Source of the DNA: Vreelandella olivaria
Lineage (GTDB): Bacteria > Pseudomonadota > Gammaproteobacteria > Pseudomonadales > Halomonadaceae
Assembly (NCBI RefSeq): GCF_023507745.1
Contig: NZ_JALPZO010000014.1
Coordinates: forward strand, 1 to 64,000
Reading direction: 5' to 3'
DNA length: 64,000 nucleotides
Below the pieces are notes generated by a model that saw only the letters and a program-made list of their open reading frames with translations, ran no database searches and was not told the DNA's origin. Both the position numbers and the translations under genes were made by a program. This document shows, piece after piece, positions 46,189 to 55,032 of the stretch; positions within the stretch are counted from its first letter, which is position 1, and the number at the start of each line of letters is the position of its first letter.

Positions 46189-47043
46189 ATGGCGTTTGAA
46201 TCCACCTCTTCTTACATTGCAACCGATGCGCTCAAGCAGGCTGTGAACGCAGCTGTTTTACTTGAGCGCCCTCTGCTGATCAAAGGTGAGCCCGGCACCG
46301 GCAAAACCCTGCTGGCCGAAGAGCTGGCCGAATCACTTGGCACCCGGCTAATTACCTGGCATATCAAATCCAGCACCAAAGCGGCCCAGGGGCTCTATGA
46401 GTACGATGCGGTTAGCCGCCTCCGCGACTCACAACTGGGTGTGGAGGGTGTTGAAAATGTCGCCAACTACATCAAGCCGGGCAAACTGTGGGAGGCGTTT
46501 ACCGCTAGTGAGCGCGTGGTACTGCTGATTGATGAAATCGATAAAGCGGATATTGAGTTCCCCAACGATCTGCTTCAGGAACTGGATCGCATGGAGTTCC
46601 ATGTCTATGAGACTGGGGAAACCATTCGCGCTGAGCAACGGCCTATTATTGTCATCACTTCCAATAATGAAAAAGAGCTACCCGATGCCTTTCTACGCCG
46701 CTGCTTTTTCCACTACATCGAATTCCCTGACCGGGAAACAATGCAGGCAATTATTGATGTGCACTTTCCGGATATTGCGCCACGCCTAGTCAGTGAAGCC
46801 TTGGAAGTATTTTTTGAATTGCGCAGCTCCCCCGGCCTTAAGAAAAAACCCTCCACATCGGAACTGGTGGATTGGCTAATACTACTGATGTCCGACGAGC
46901 TTGCCCAGGAAGCGCTCTACCATCGAGACCCAGTAAAAGCCCTGCCCCCAATGGCTGGCGCGTTAGTCAAAAACGAGCAGGATACCCAATTGCTGGAACG
47001 TTTAGCCTTTATGCTCCGCCGCCAAAAAGGGACGGGGCGTTAG
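46189..47043 (+). CDS. MoxR-family AAA+ ATPase
   Basis: ATPase of 284 residues: Walker A GEPGTGKTLLAEE (about 32-44), Walker B VVLLIDEIDKAD near 110, a sensor-1 ITSNNEKELPD and an arginine RRCFF finger region. MoxR ATPases pair with VWA proteins to mature or load cofactors into target enzymes. The VWA gene follows 3 bp later, so the two work as one unit; no target oxidoreductase is nearby. The 360-bp upstream gap has a GTTTGAA direct repeat near 46141 but nothing firm. Confidence 0.94.
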   Translation: MAFESTSSYIATDALKQAVNAAVLLERPLLIKGEPGTGKTLLAEELAESLGTRLITWHIKSSTKAAQGLYEYDAVSRLRDSQLGVEGVENVANYIKPGKLWEAFTASERVVLLIDEIDKADIEFPNDLLQELDRMEFHVYETGETIRAEQRPIIVITSNNEKELPDAFLRRCFFHYIEFPDRETMQAIIDVHFPDIAPRLVSEALEVFFELRSSPGLKKKPSTSELVDWLILLMSDELAQEALYHRDPVKALPPMAGALVKNEQDTQLLERLAFMLRRQKGTGR

Positions 47044-47046
47044 ACC

Positions 47047-48225
47047 ATGTTTATTGGCCTGTTTGAAACTCTGAAACGGGCAGGTGTCCCCGTTTCCCTG
47101 CGTGAACTGCTGGATCTACATGCTGCCGTGGAGCGGGGCGTGGTATTTGCCGATATGGAAGCATTCTATCAGGTGGCACGTACTGTGATGGTGAAAGACG
47201 AACGCTACTTTGACCGCTTCGACCAGGCCTTTGCCGCCTGGGTCACAGGGATTGAAGACATGGATGCTGCCATTGAAGCCTTGATACCAGAGGACTGGTT
47301 ACGCCGTGAGTTTGAAAAACAACTCTCCGATGAAGAGAAAGCCCAGATCAAATCGTTAGGCGGCCTTGAGCAGTTGATCGACACCTTCAAAAAGCGTTTG
47401 CAAGAGCAGCAGAAACGCCACGCGGGGGGCAACAAATGGGTGGGGACAGGAGGCACCAGCCCATTTGGCGCCTACGGCTATAACCCGGAGGGCATTCGCA
47501 TCGGGCAGGAGGGATCACGCCATCGTCGTGCGGTGAAGGTATGGGACGAACGGCGCTTTCGTGATTATGACGATAACCTGGAGCTTGGCACCCGTAATAT
47601 CAAAATGGCGTTACGCCGCCTGCGCAAGTTTGCTCGCCAAGGCGCTGCCGAAGAGTTCGATGTCGGTAGCACCATTCGTGAAACTGCAAAAAATGCGGGG
47701 CTGCTCAATATTCAAATGCGCCCTGAGCGCCATAACGCTGTGAAAATATTGCTATTTCTGGATGTAGGTGGGTCAATGGATGACCACATTCGCATCTGCG
47801 AAGAGCTATTCTCCGCCGCCCGCTCGGAGTTTAAGCACCTGGAACACTACTACTTTCACAACTGCCTTTATGAAGGCGTATGGCGCAACAATGCACGGCG
47901 TGGCAGCGAACGTATACCGACGATGGAAGTGTTGCACACCTACGGAGCAGATTACCAAGTGGTGATCGTTGGCGATGCCGCCATGTCACCTTACGAGATC
48001 ACCCACTCTGGTGGTAGCGTTGAACACTTCAATGATGAGCCCGGCGGTGTATGGCTTAAGAGGCTGGCTGAGGCGTTTCCCCACTTGGCATGGCTCAACC
48101 CCATGCCCCCTCGCTCCTGGGAGTACACATACTCAACCCAGTTGATTAAGGAAATCATCGCGGACCGCATGTACCCCATGACCATGGAAGGATTAGAAAC
48201 CGCTATGCGCCAACTGGCCAAGTAG
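47047..48225 (+). CDS. VWA domain protein, CoxE-like, partner of MoxR
   Basis: A 392-residue cytosolic protein with a helical N-terminal half and a C-terminal von Willebrand A domain. The MIDAS metal site is LFLDVGGSMDD, with Asp at about 239; the middle has the CoxE-like stretch RRLRKFARQGAAEEFDVGST. CoxE-type proteins with MoxR ATPases are needed for metal or cofactor insertion in some enzymes, but here the client is unknown. It ends before a strong terminator. Confidence 0.93.
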   Translation: MFIGLFETLKRAGVPVSLRELLDLHAAVERGVVFADMEAFYQVARTVMVKDERYFDRFDQAFAAWVTGIEDMDAAIEALIPEDWLRREFEKQLSDEEKAQIKSLGGLEQLIDTFKKRLQEQQKRHAGGNKWVGTGGTSPFGAYGYNPEGIRIGQEGSRHRRAVKVWDERRFRDYDDNLELGTRNIKMALRRLRKFARQGAAEEFDVGSTIRETAKNAGLLNIQMRPERHNAVKILLFLDVGGSMDDHIRICEELFSAARSEFKHLEHYYFHNCLYEGVWRNNARRGSERIPTMEVLHTYGADYQVVIVGDAAMSPYEITHSGGSVEHFNDEPGGVWLKRLAEAFPHLAWLNPMPPRSWEYTYSTQLIKEIIADRMYPMTMEGLETAMRQLAK

Positions 48226-48255
48226 CTTACACGGAAATCGATAATCATCATTGAA

Positions 48256-48296
48256 AAGGCGGCCCGCATAGAATAGAAAAGCGGGCCGCCTTTTTT
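48256..48296 (+). terminator. Intrinsic terminator after the MoxR-VWA pair
   Basis: A 12-bp stem (AAGGCGGCCCGC/GCGGGCCGCCTT) with a 13-base A-rich loop, followed by TTTT in the plus direction. It lies about 30 bp after the VWA stop and would end the MoxR-VWA transcript. The minus-side run AAAA gives weaker symmetry. Confidence 0.9.
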
Positions 48297-48336
48297 GGGT
48301 ACGATTTAAACCACTAATTAAACCACTAACCGGTGC

Positions 48337-48864
48337 TTACACCATCCGCGACAACACATCCTGGCTGGGCGATCTTCTATGTACAAAAGCCATGATGATA
48401 TGACCCGCAATGAGCGCCAGCAACGCCCAACCAAGCTCACCGTGCAGCAGCCCCCCCAGATTAACCATCCAGTCGACACGCTCGCCGCCCCCCGACATGA
48501 GATTAACACCGAAAACATCCAGCGCCCGCCCTGAACCATATTGGCGAATAAGGGCAATGCCGGGTACAGCCAACATCAGTGCATATAGTGCAATGTGGCC
48601 CAGTTTAGCCATGACCCCCACAGACTCAGGGCGGCGAGACGCACTAAACAGCGCCCATACCACACGCAGCAGAATCAAGGCCATTAATATGACACCCACC
48701 GTTCGATGCGTTCCCCAAAGGAAGGCCTCCAGAGCCGTATCTTCAAAAAACACTCTGAAAACCGCACCACTAAACTGCCATGCAAACAGTAGTGCCATTC
48801 CCCAGTGAAGTACACGGCTGACAATACCGTACTGCGTTTTGGTATCCATCATTGCTAATGCCAT
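48337..48864 (-). CDS. Cytochrome b561 family protein
   Basis: A 175-residue inner membrane di-haem cytochrome of the bacterial b561 group, with four helices and His at the N-terminal RVLHWGMAL, in THRTVG, in LGHIALYAL and in the C-terminal LLHGELGW and AGHIIMAFVH stretch. The group moves electrons from quinol, for example in oxidative stress. ATG 48864 has AGGAGA six bases ahead; the longer frame to 48882 is less likely. Alone in its transcript. Confidence 0.93.
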   Translation of the reverse strand: MALAMMDTKTQYGIVSRVLHWGMALLFAWQFSGAVFRVFFEDTALEAFLWGTHRTVGVILMALILLRVVWALFSASRRPESVGVMAKLGHIALYALMLAVPGIALIRQYGSGRALDVFGVNLMSGGGERVDWMVNLGGLLHGELGWALLALIAGHIIMAFVHRRSPSQDVLSRMV

Positions 48865-48955
48865 ACACTTTCTCCTCATCATAATTGGTAAGCAATGACA
48901 CTATTATATCGGGGCACATTAATAACATCATGACAACAGAGTGCAATTTAGTTGC

Positions 48956-48978
48956 CAAAAAAGGAACGCCGCGTTCCT
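48956..48978 (-). terminator. Intrinsic terminator after the GNAT-like gene
   Basis: A hairpin (AGGAACG/CGTTCCT with a short loop) followed on the minus strand by TTTTTT. It lies seven bases past the stop of the gene at 48985. Confidence 0.85.
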
Positions 48979-48984
48979 GGTATA

Positions 48985-49545
48985 CTAGAGAGACTCAGGA
49001 AAGTTATTCAGGCCTAATATAAACGCCTCTTTCGCTTCAGTGAATGCTTTGGGATCATGTTTAAAACGGCGGAGAATCAAGTTATCGTCTAGCACGACTG
49101 TTGGTGACAGCTCGTCGATACTCTTAGCAGGATGACGTGCAGCCAAGCCAATACGCCAGTTACCTGCTCCGTTAAACCAACGCTTAATGCCACACTGCTG
49201 GTAAAACGCTTCATCCTGGGCGTTATTGACTTCCAAACGCAACGGTGCTTTCAGGCTTAACTCGTGTATTAGACGCGCTTTGGCTCCCTCAATAAATTCG
49301 CAAGCGTGAGTTACGGTCATCCCCTGCCCAGCTTCATCCAACACCAGCAACGCTAACGCCAGGGGCTTGCCATTACCATCCACACCCGCCAACAGACGTG
49401 CGGCCTCTTGTCCAAACAAAACGTTTTGGGTGCCGGTAAACACCACCAGCGGCGTTAACCCCGCCTGCTGCCCATATACTTCGGCACATAATTTTGCCAA
49501 ACACGCGTCGCGCGGGGCACTCTGACTAATATGCACTACCTTCAT
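48985..49545 (-). CDS. Hypothetical protein, GNAT-like
   Basis: I do not recognise the family by name. The 186-residue protein looks cytosolic. The part VTHACEFIEGAKARLIHEL and then RLEVNNAQDEAFYQQCGIKR resembles the last half of GNAT acetyltransferases, where an Asn and a FY..(C)GF element are common. The acetyl-CoA loop (QxxGxG/A) is not visible, so activity is doubtful. ATG 49545 has GAGAG ahead; a GTG-type upstream start is less likely. A hairpin with TTTT just upstream may act as a leader control element. Gene stands alone. Confidence 0.78.
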   Translation of the reverse strand: MKVVHISQSAPRDACLAKLCAEVYGQQAGLTPLVVFTGTQNVLFGQEAARLLAGVDGNGKPLALALLVLDEAGQGMTVTHACEFIEGAKARLIHELSLKAPLRLEVNNAQDEAFYQQCGIKRWFNGAGNWRIGLAARHPAKSIDELSPTVVLDDNLILRRFKHDPKAFTEAKEAFILGLNNFPESL

Positions 49546-49565
49546 TACGCTCTCTCGTTGCGCCA

Positions 49566-49593
49566 AAACTGGCGAGCCTTAAACGCTCGCCAG
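49566..49593 (-). promoter_or_regulatory. Terminator-like leader hairpin upstream of the GNAT-like gene
   Basis: A 9-bp perfect stem (CTGGCGAGC/GCTCGCCAG) with a seven-base loop, followed on the minus strand by TTTTGG, ending about 20 bases before the start codon of the gene at 49545. It could be an attenuator or the stop of an unseen upstream transcript. The 279-bp gap up to ridA has a second, looser repeat (CGCCAGA/TCTGGCG, 49733-49760). Confidence 0.5.
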
Positions 49594-49845
49594 CGTAGAG
49601 CATAGTTCGTGATGACACCAGTCTAACCGGTCGATTTCGCACTAACCCGTGCAGTGTTTTGCTGGGCCATCTGTGCTCAAACCTGTCAAAGCAGAAAATC
49701 AGTCCGACTCCAGCCAACCAATACATACCACACGCCAGATTCCTGCTCGACGTTCTGGCGAACAGCTGTCCGGTTAGTTAACAATGAACAACACTGATTA
49801 ATTAGAGTCTAAACTAATAATAAATTCTATTGCCAAGGAACGCAC

Positions 49846-50235
49846 ATGACTCAGTTTATCAACGACCCGACTCTTCCCAAGCCTAGCTTCCCAGGAAGCC
49901 ATATGGTCGTCGACGGTCACTATGCGTTTATTTCAGGCCTGACCGTTGCGGATCTTTCCAATGGTGATTCCGTGCGTGGTGATATATGCGAAGAGACACG
50001 TTGGATTATGCGCGAGCTTGAGCGGATGTTGGAGCAGGAAGGCAGTAGTCTTGCCGATGTGGTTCGGGTGGATATACACCTGACCAATCTGCAGGATATT
50101 AATAAAGTAGACAGTGTATATGCAGAGTTTTTCGAGCATGGCCGCTATCCCGCCCGAACCTGCACAGAATCACCCAACCTGTGTGGTGGCAGTAATATTG
50201 AGATTACGCTAATGGCTAAGTGCCAGCGTTCTTAA
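49846..50235 (+). CDS. RidA-family protein
   Basis: A 129-residue member of the YjgF/YER057c/UK114 family, which hydrolyses reactive enamines and imines from PLP enzymes in the well-studied branch. The Arg of YPARTC and the Glu in IEITLMAK are at the active-site positions, so deaminase activity is possible. Other subfamilies differ in function, and this one is not closely matched to E. coli RidA by eye. AAGGAACG is about nine bases before the ATG. Stands alone. Confidence 0.92.
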   Translation: MTQFINDPTLPKPSFPGSHMVVDGHYAFISGLTVADLSNGDSVRGDICEETRWIMRELERMLEQEGSSLADVVRVDIHLTNLQDINKVDSVYAEFFEHGRYPARTCTESPNLCGGSNIEITLMAKCQRS

Positions 50236-50240
50236 AGCAC

Positions 50241-50261
50241 ATCGCTCATCGCTCATCGCTC
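50241..50261. repeat. Short tandem repeat (ATCGCTC) x3
   Basis: Three perfect head-to-tail copies of a seven-base unit in the gap between ridA and cobQ. Too short to suggest function. Confidence 0.8.
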
Positions 50262-50346
50262 AGGTAGAGTCTAATACTCCTATCACAGATAACGTAGGCG
50301 TGGAGTGCGAATACAGGCGTGTGATGACAACGCTTTATATCGCTTT

Positions 50347-51789
50347 TTAAAGTAGCTTCATAACCGCATCAATATCCATATGTGCTTCTAATGTATCTGC
50401 CAGGCGATCGATTTCGCGTTCGCGGTGGGCGCGATAATCAACCGTGGCCGCTTCTGTTAATCCTAGCCGGGTTAGCAGCGAGTGGCAGGCATCAGGGTGG
50501 TCAAACAGCCCATGCAGGTAGGTACCCATCACGCGGCCATCGCCACTGACTGCGCCATCCTGGTGAGAACCTAAATTAAATAGTGGTTGGCTTAGGGCAG
50601 CGCCCTCACTAACGCCGTTATGAATTTCATAGCCGATAACCTGGGTTCCATCTGGAACCATTACACCGCTAACATTACGCAACTGTTTGCCAGAGACCAT
50701 ACGAGTGGTGAGCGGCAACAACCCAAGCCCCGCTATTTTGCCGGGTTTACCTTCAAGCCCCTCCGGGTCATCCACCCACTCCCCCAGCATTTGAAAACCA
50801 CCGCAAATACCCAATACCTTTCCGCCATAACGTAAATGGCGGTTAATGCCCTCTTCCCAGCCCTGGCGTTTCAACCAAGCCAAGTCACTGGCGGTGCTCT
50901 TACTGCCGGGCAGAATAATCACATCCGCCGGAGGGATGGGACTGCCAGGGCCAATAAAGGTGAGCGTTACCTGCGGATGCAGGCGCAGTGGGTCGAAATC
51001 TGTATGATTACTGATGCGGGGCAGTGCCGGAACCACCACTTTAAGGGTCTGTGCTTCTTTTTGGGCGTGGGTTAAGCCAATGCTGTCTTCGGCATCCAGC
51101 AGTAACCCCTGCAGATACGGAAGCGTCCCCAGCACTGGCTTGGCAGTACGCGCTTCCAGCCACTCAAGTCCTGGGTTCAGCAGCGCAATATCGCCACGAA
51201 AGCGATTAATGATGAATCCTTTCGTACGCGCCTGTTCGCTTTCACTTAACAGCGCCAGCGTACCTACCAACTGAGCAAACACACCGCCGCGGTCAATATC
51301 CCCCACCAGCAGTACCGGGCAGTCAACAGCTTCGGCAAAGCCCATATTGGCGATATCGCCTTTGCGCAGATTAATCTCAGCGGGGCTGCCTGCGCCTTCC
51401 GCAATCATCACATCGAAGCGGCTTTCCAGTGCCTGCCACGCTGCCATTACGCTCTCTTTGGCGGTACGCTTAAAAGCATGATAATCCAGGGCATCCATAT
51501 GGCCATGGACCTTGCCACGCAAGATGACTTGGGCACCACGGTCAGTTTCAGGCTTTAACAACACGGGATTCATATCGCTATGGGGAACAACGCCAGCCGC
51601 CTGAGCCTGTAACGCCGTCGAGCGACCGATCTCACCACCATCGCTGGTGACCGCGCTATTCAGCGCCATATTCTGTGGTTTGAACGGGGCCACCGCTATA
51701 CCACGGCGTTTCAATACACGGCAAAGCCCTGCCACCACGGTGCTTTTACCCGCATCCGAGGTGGTGCCTTGAATCATCAATGTGGCCAT
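50347..51789 (-). CDS. cobQ: Cobyric acid synthase CobQ
   Basis: Glutamine-dependent amidation of adenosylcobyrinate a,c-diamide to cobyrate in vitamin B12 synthesis. The 480 residues have an N-terminal dethiobiotin-synthase-like ATPase ([10 protein letters not shown]) and a C-terminal class I glutamine amidotransferase with Cys in [10 protein letters not shown] and His in YLHGLFDH. No other cob genes are in the window, so B12 synthesis or salvage genes must lie elsewhere. I looked for a cobalamin riboswitch upstream (51790-52041) but saw none of its conserved boxes. Confidence 0.97.
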   Translation of the reverse strand: MATLMIQGTTSDAGKSTVVAGLCRVLKRRGIAVAPFKPQNMALNSAVTSDGGEIGRSTALQAQAAGVVPHSDMNPVLLKPETDRGAQVILRGKVHGHMDALDYHAFKRTAKESVMAAWQALESRFDVMIAEGAGSPAEINLRKGDIANMGFAEAVDCPVLLVGDIDRGGVFAQLVGTLALLSESEQARTKGFIINRFRGDIALLNPGLEWLEARTAKPVLGTLPYLQGLLLDAEDSIGLTHAQKEAQTLKVVVPALPRISNHTDFDPLRLHPQVTLTFIGPGSPIPPADVIILPGSKSTASDLAWLKRQGWEEGINRHLRYGGKVLGICGGFQMLGEWVDDPEGLEGKPGKIAGLGLLPLTTRMVSGKQLRNVSGVMVPDGTQVIGYEIHNGVSEGAALSQPLFNLGSHQDGAVSGDGRVMGTYLHGLFDHPDACHSLLTRLGLTEAATVDYRAHREREIDRLADTLEAHMDIDAVMKLL

Positions 51790-52041
51790 CTGTGGTTGCT
51801 CTGCTAAAAAAGCTGAACTTTATCGGGCACTGGCGGGGTGTGCAACACAGGCCCCTTGCCCCATGAGTGTTCCTCCTGGGCGCACCGGTATAGAAAATAT
51901 TCGTCCAGCGTGCTGGCTGGTCAGTCTTTGGGCATTAGCATTAGCCCAGCGCCTTGTACCTTACTGTCATGTAAGTCACGTCAAAAATACACATTAGTGC
52001 CACTCCTCTGTCATATCACGGGCCTAGGCTGATATCTGTCG

Positions 52042-52059
52042 AATGAGATCGATCTCATT
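52042..52059. promoter_or_regulatory. Palindromic operator candidate for the LacI-family regulator
   Basis: A perfect 18-bp palindrome AATGAGATCGATCTCATT with a central CG, the symmetry typical of LacI-family operators. It ends 20 bp before the ATG of the LacI gene, so it probably controls the whole operon that follows. The rest of 51790-52041 has no other clear element. Confidence 0.75.
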
Positions 52060-52079
52060 ACAACAGGATAGGCAGGCAT

Positions 52080-53102
52080 ATGGCAGATTTACTTAGCGTA
52101 GCCAAGCTGGCAGGTGTGTCACGAGCAACGGCAGCAAGAGCATTTTCAAACCCTGAACTTGTTCGCGCCCTGACCCGGGAAAAGGTGCTGAAAGCAGCTG
52201 AACAGCTCTCCTTTAGACCGAACAAAGTCGCTCAACAGCTGCGTTCACAGTCTACACAGATGATTGGCGTCATGGTGCCCAGCCTGGATAACCCAGTGTT
52301 TGCCGAGCAGCTGCAAGCCATGGAAGTGACCGCTAGAGCTTCGGGCTACTCCCTTATTGTTACCACCAGTGAGTACGATGCCAGTCAGGAAAGTGAGATT
52401 GTTGAGGAAATGCTTCGGCAGCGTGTTGACGGACTGGTACTCACTGTTGCTGATGCAGATAACAGTGCGGTGCTTAACAAGCTCCTATATGAACACCCCC
52501 CCTGCCTGCTGGTATATAACCCACCTGGACAAAGTGGCTTTCCCTCCATCGGCGTAGACAATCTCGCAGCAGGTGCTGATGCAACACATCACCTGATTGA
52601 GCAGGGACACACGCGGATCAGTATGGTGGCAGGCCCTCTTCTTCAGTCAGACCGTGCTCGTCAGCGTTATGCCGGCTATTGCCAGGCCATGGCAGCCCAT
52701 GACCTGATTCCTCGTCCTTTAGTGGAAATGCCGCGCCACACCCAAGCCAACCTGGCCTGCCTGACCCCCGAACTGGAGGGGGAATACCATCCAAGTGCCG
52801 TAATCTGCACCAACGACTTGCTTGCTATCAGCCTGATCGGTGAGCTTCAGCGGGCAGGCTTCGCAGTTCCCAACGACTTATCCGTTATGGGGTTTGATGG
52901 CATTGCCTTAGGTCGTCATCTCTACCCCTCCCTTTGCACCATTGAACAGCCCCGTGCCGCTATTGGGCAGGCGGCCATTCATACCCTGCTTTCCATGATC
53001 AATGGGGAAATGCCAAACCCGGCCCCCCTGCCACACGTTTTGCGTAGTGGTGAAAGTGTCGGCGCTCCAGCCATCACTCCGTCCCTGTCCATCACACCAT
53101 AG
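52080..53102 (+). CDS. LacI-family transcriptional regulator
   Basis: A 340-residue repressor. The helix-turn-helix is at residues 5-25 (LLSVAKLAGVSRATAARAF) with the hinge AQQLRSQSTQ, then a periplasmic-binding-protein-like effector domain. It lies 11 bp before an ABC binding-protein gene and shares its strand, so it probably regulates the importer and itself. The perfect palindrome upstream is the likely operator. Effector unknown. Confidence 0.94.
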   Translation: MADLLSVAKLAGVSRATAARAFSNPELVRALTREKVLKAAEQLSFRPNKVAQQLRSQSTQMIGVMVPSLDNPVFAEQLQAMEVTARASGYSLIVTTSEYDASQESEIVEEMLRQRVDGLVLTVADADNSAVLNKLLYEHPPCLLVYNPPGQSGFPSIGVDNLAAGADATHHLIEQGHTRISMVAGPLLQSDRARQRYAGYCQAMAAHDLIPRPLVEMPRHTQANLACLTPELEGEYHPSAVICTNDLLAISLIGELQRAGFAVPNDLSVMGFDGIALGRHLYPSLCTIEQPRAAIGQAAIHTLLSMINGEMPNPAPLPHVLRSGESVGAPAITPSLSITP

Positions 53103-53113
53103 AGGAAACGAGC

Positions 53114-54130
53114 ATGAAACGTCAGCGCCTATATCACGCACTGTTGGCAACCACCCTTGTAGGTTTATCAAGCAGTGCCATGGCACAAGGTAGCGCGAAT
53201 GCCATTTGCTACAACTGTCCGCCAGAGTGGGCAGACTGGGGTACTCAACTGCGCCTTATCGAACAACAAACCGGCATTCGCGTACCTCAAGACAACAAGA
53301 ACTCAGGGCAGTCGCTGGCACAGTTGGTCGCAGAAGCGAGCAGTCCGGTTGCAGATGTCGTGTATTACGGAGTGACATTTGGTATTCAGGCCCAGGAAGA
53401 AGGAGTCATCACCCCCTACCAGCCGCAATACTGGGAGGAGATACCAGATGGCCTAAAAGATCCCGAAGGGAACTGGTTTGCCATTCACTCCGGCACCCTT
53501 GGCTTTATGGTCAACGTTGATGCCTTGGATGGTGCCCCTGTACCCACTTCCTGGGAAGATCTGCTGAAACCAGAGTACCGAGGCATGGTGGGATACCTCG
53601 ACCCGGCCAGCGCATTCGTTGGTTATGTCAGCGCGGTCGCGGTAAACCTTGCGATGGGCGGTGATCTCGAAGACTTCACACCGGCGATCGACTACTTCAA
53701 CCGGCTCGCTGCCAATGATCCCATTGTGCCCAAGCAAACCAGCTACGCCCGCCTCCTCTCTGGTGAAATTCCGATCCTACTGGATTATGACTTTAATGCG
53801 TACCGAGCACGCCATAGCGATGGTGCCAACGTTGAATTCGCTATCCCCGAAGAGGGTAGCGTGGTTGTGCCCTACGTCATGAGTTTGGTCAAGGATGGCC
53901 CCAATCCCGAAAATGGCCGCCAAGTGCTTGACTTTGTTTTATCCGACCAGGGGCAGGCGGTGTGGGCCGACGCCTATCTGCGGCCCGTACGCGAAAGCGC
54001 CATTTCAGCCGAAGCGCGCAGCGTCTTTCTACCTGAAAGCGATTACGCCCGTGCCGTCACCGTGGACTACGACACCATGGCCAGTGCTCAACGACGTTTT
54101 TCAGAGCGGTACCTGTCGGAGGTACGTTAA
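53114..54130 (+). CDS. ABC transporter substrate-binding protein (iron/polyamine/phosphonate superfamily)
   Basis: Periplasmic binding protein of 338 residues with a signal peptide ending at SSAMAQ. The fold and motifs (VADVVYYGVTFG, LDYDFNAYRARHSD) match the AfuA/PotD superfamily, which includes iron, polyamine, thiamine and phosphonate binders. No tyrosine pair for ferric iron is obvious to me. The neighbours, two permeases, one ATPase and a metallophosphoesterase, suggest an organophosphorus or phosphodiester substrate; that is inference. Confidence 0.9.
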   Translation: MKRQRLYHALLATTLVGLSSSAMAQGSANAICYNCPPEWADWGTQLRLIEQQTGIRVPQDNKNSGQSLAQLVAEASSPVADVVYYGVTFGIQAQEEGVITPYQPQYWEEIPDGLKDPEGNWFAIHSGTLGFMVNVDALDGAPVPTSWEDLLKPEYRGMVGYLDPASAFVGYVSAVAVNLAMGGDLEDFTPAIDYFNRLAANDPIVPKQTSYARLLSGEIPILLDYDFNAYRARHSDGANVEFAIPEEGSVVVPYVMSLVKDGPNPENGRQVLDFVLSDQGQAVWADAYLRPVRESAISAEARSVFLPESDYARAVTVDYDTMASAQRRFSERYLSEVR

Positions 54131-54132
54131 CC

Positions 54133-55032
54133 ATGCCAGTGTTATCCAGGCAGCCCTTAGGGGCTGCCGTTTCACGACTAAGCCATAAAGCTAACCCGTT
54201 AGCGCCAGCGCGGAGACAGCAACACATAGCCGCCTTAGCGCTAGCACCCACACTAGCCATCTTTTTTGCTTTCTGGCTACTACCTTTCTCCCGTCTGATT
54301 TTGCTTGGGGCCGAAGCAGATCGCAGCAGTGGAATCAGTGCATACCTCACAATCCTTACCCACCGCCAGTATCTGATCAGCCTGGCGACCACCGTCAGCC
54401 TTTCAGTGGCTGTTTCAGTGACGGCTGTCGTTATCGCAGGCATCACCGGCTTTTTTCTGGCCCGACACCGTTTTCCTGGCAAAGCGGTATTGATCTCCAT
54501 TTTAACCTTCCCACTTGCCTTTCCTGGGGTCGTCGTTGGGTTTCTGGTAATCATGCTGGGAGGGCGTCAAGGTGCACTGGCACAATTAAGTCTCACACTA
54601 TTCGGCGAACGCTGGATGTTTGCCTATTCACTGGTCGGACTGTTTATCGGCTATCTCTACTTTTCCATCCCCCGCGTGATCACCACAGTAATGGCCGCAT
54701 GTGACAATCTGGACAGAAGTATTGAAGAGGCGGCCCGCTCTCTGGGCGCCAATACATGGCAGGTAACCAAGGATGTGATCGTACCGGGTATTGCACCCGC
54801 CCTCCTGTCTACCGGAGCCATCTGCTTCGCCACCAGCATGGGGGCATTTGGTACCGCTTTTACCCTGGGCACGCGTCTTAGCATTCTGCCCCTCAATATC
54901 TACGGCGAATTCACCAATTACGCCAACTTCACCATGGCAGCCGCGCTATCTGTGGTATTGGGGGTGATTACCTGGATTGCCTTAAGCCTGGCGCGTAAGT
55001 TAGCGGGCGGCGACCTGGGAGCAGCCACATGA
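54133..55032 (+). CDS. ABC transporter permease
   Basis: Inner membrane permease of 299 residues with about six helices. The coupling loop EEAARSLGANTWQV and the preceding helices match binding-protein-dependent permeases of the PotB/spermidine type. Its first 25 residues are cytosolic and Arg-rich. It overlaps the next permease by 4 bp. Confidence 0.92.
   Translation: MPVLSRQPLGAAVSRLSHKANPLAPARRQQHIAALALAPTLAIFFAFWLLPFSRLILLGAEADRSSGISAYLTILTHRQYLISLATTVSLSVAVSVTAVVIAGITGFFLARHRFPGKAVLISILTFPLAFPGVVVGFLVIMLGGRQGALAQLSLTLFGERWMFAYSLVGLFIGYLYFSIPRVITTVMAACDNLDRSIEEAARSLGANTWQVTKDVIVPGIAPALLSTGAICFATSMGAFGTAFTLGTRLSILPLNIYGEFTNYANFTMAAALSVVLGVITWIALSLARKLAGGDLGAAT

Noticed and set aside
51790..52041. 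Cobalamin riboswitch upstream of cobQ
   Set aside because: I looked on the minus strand for the B12 box and the GCCACTG-type element and found only loose resemblance (GCCAGTGCCC), not the conserved set in order.
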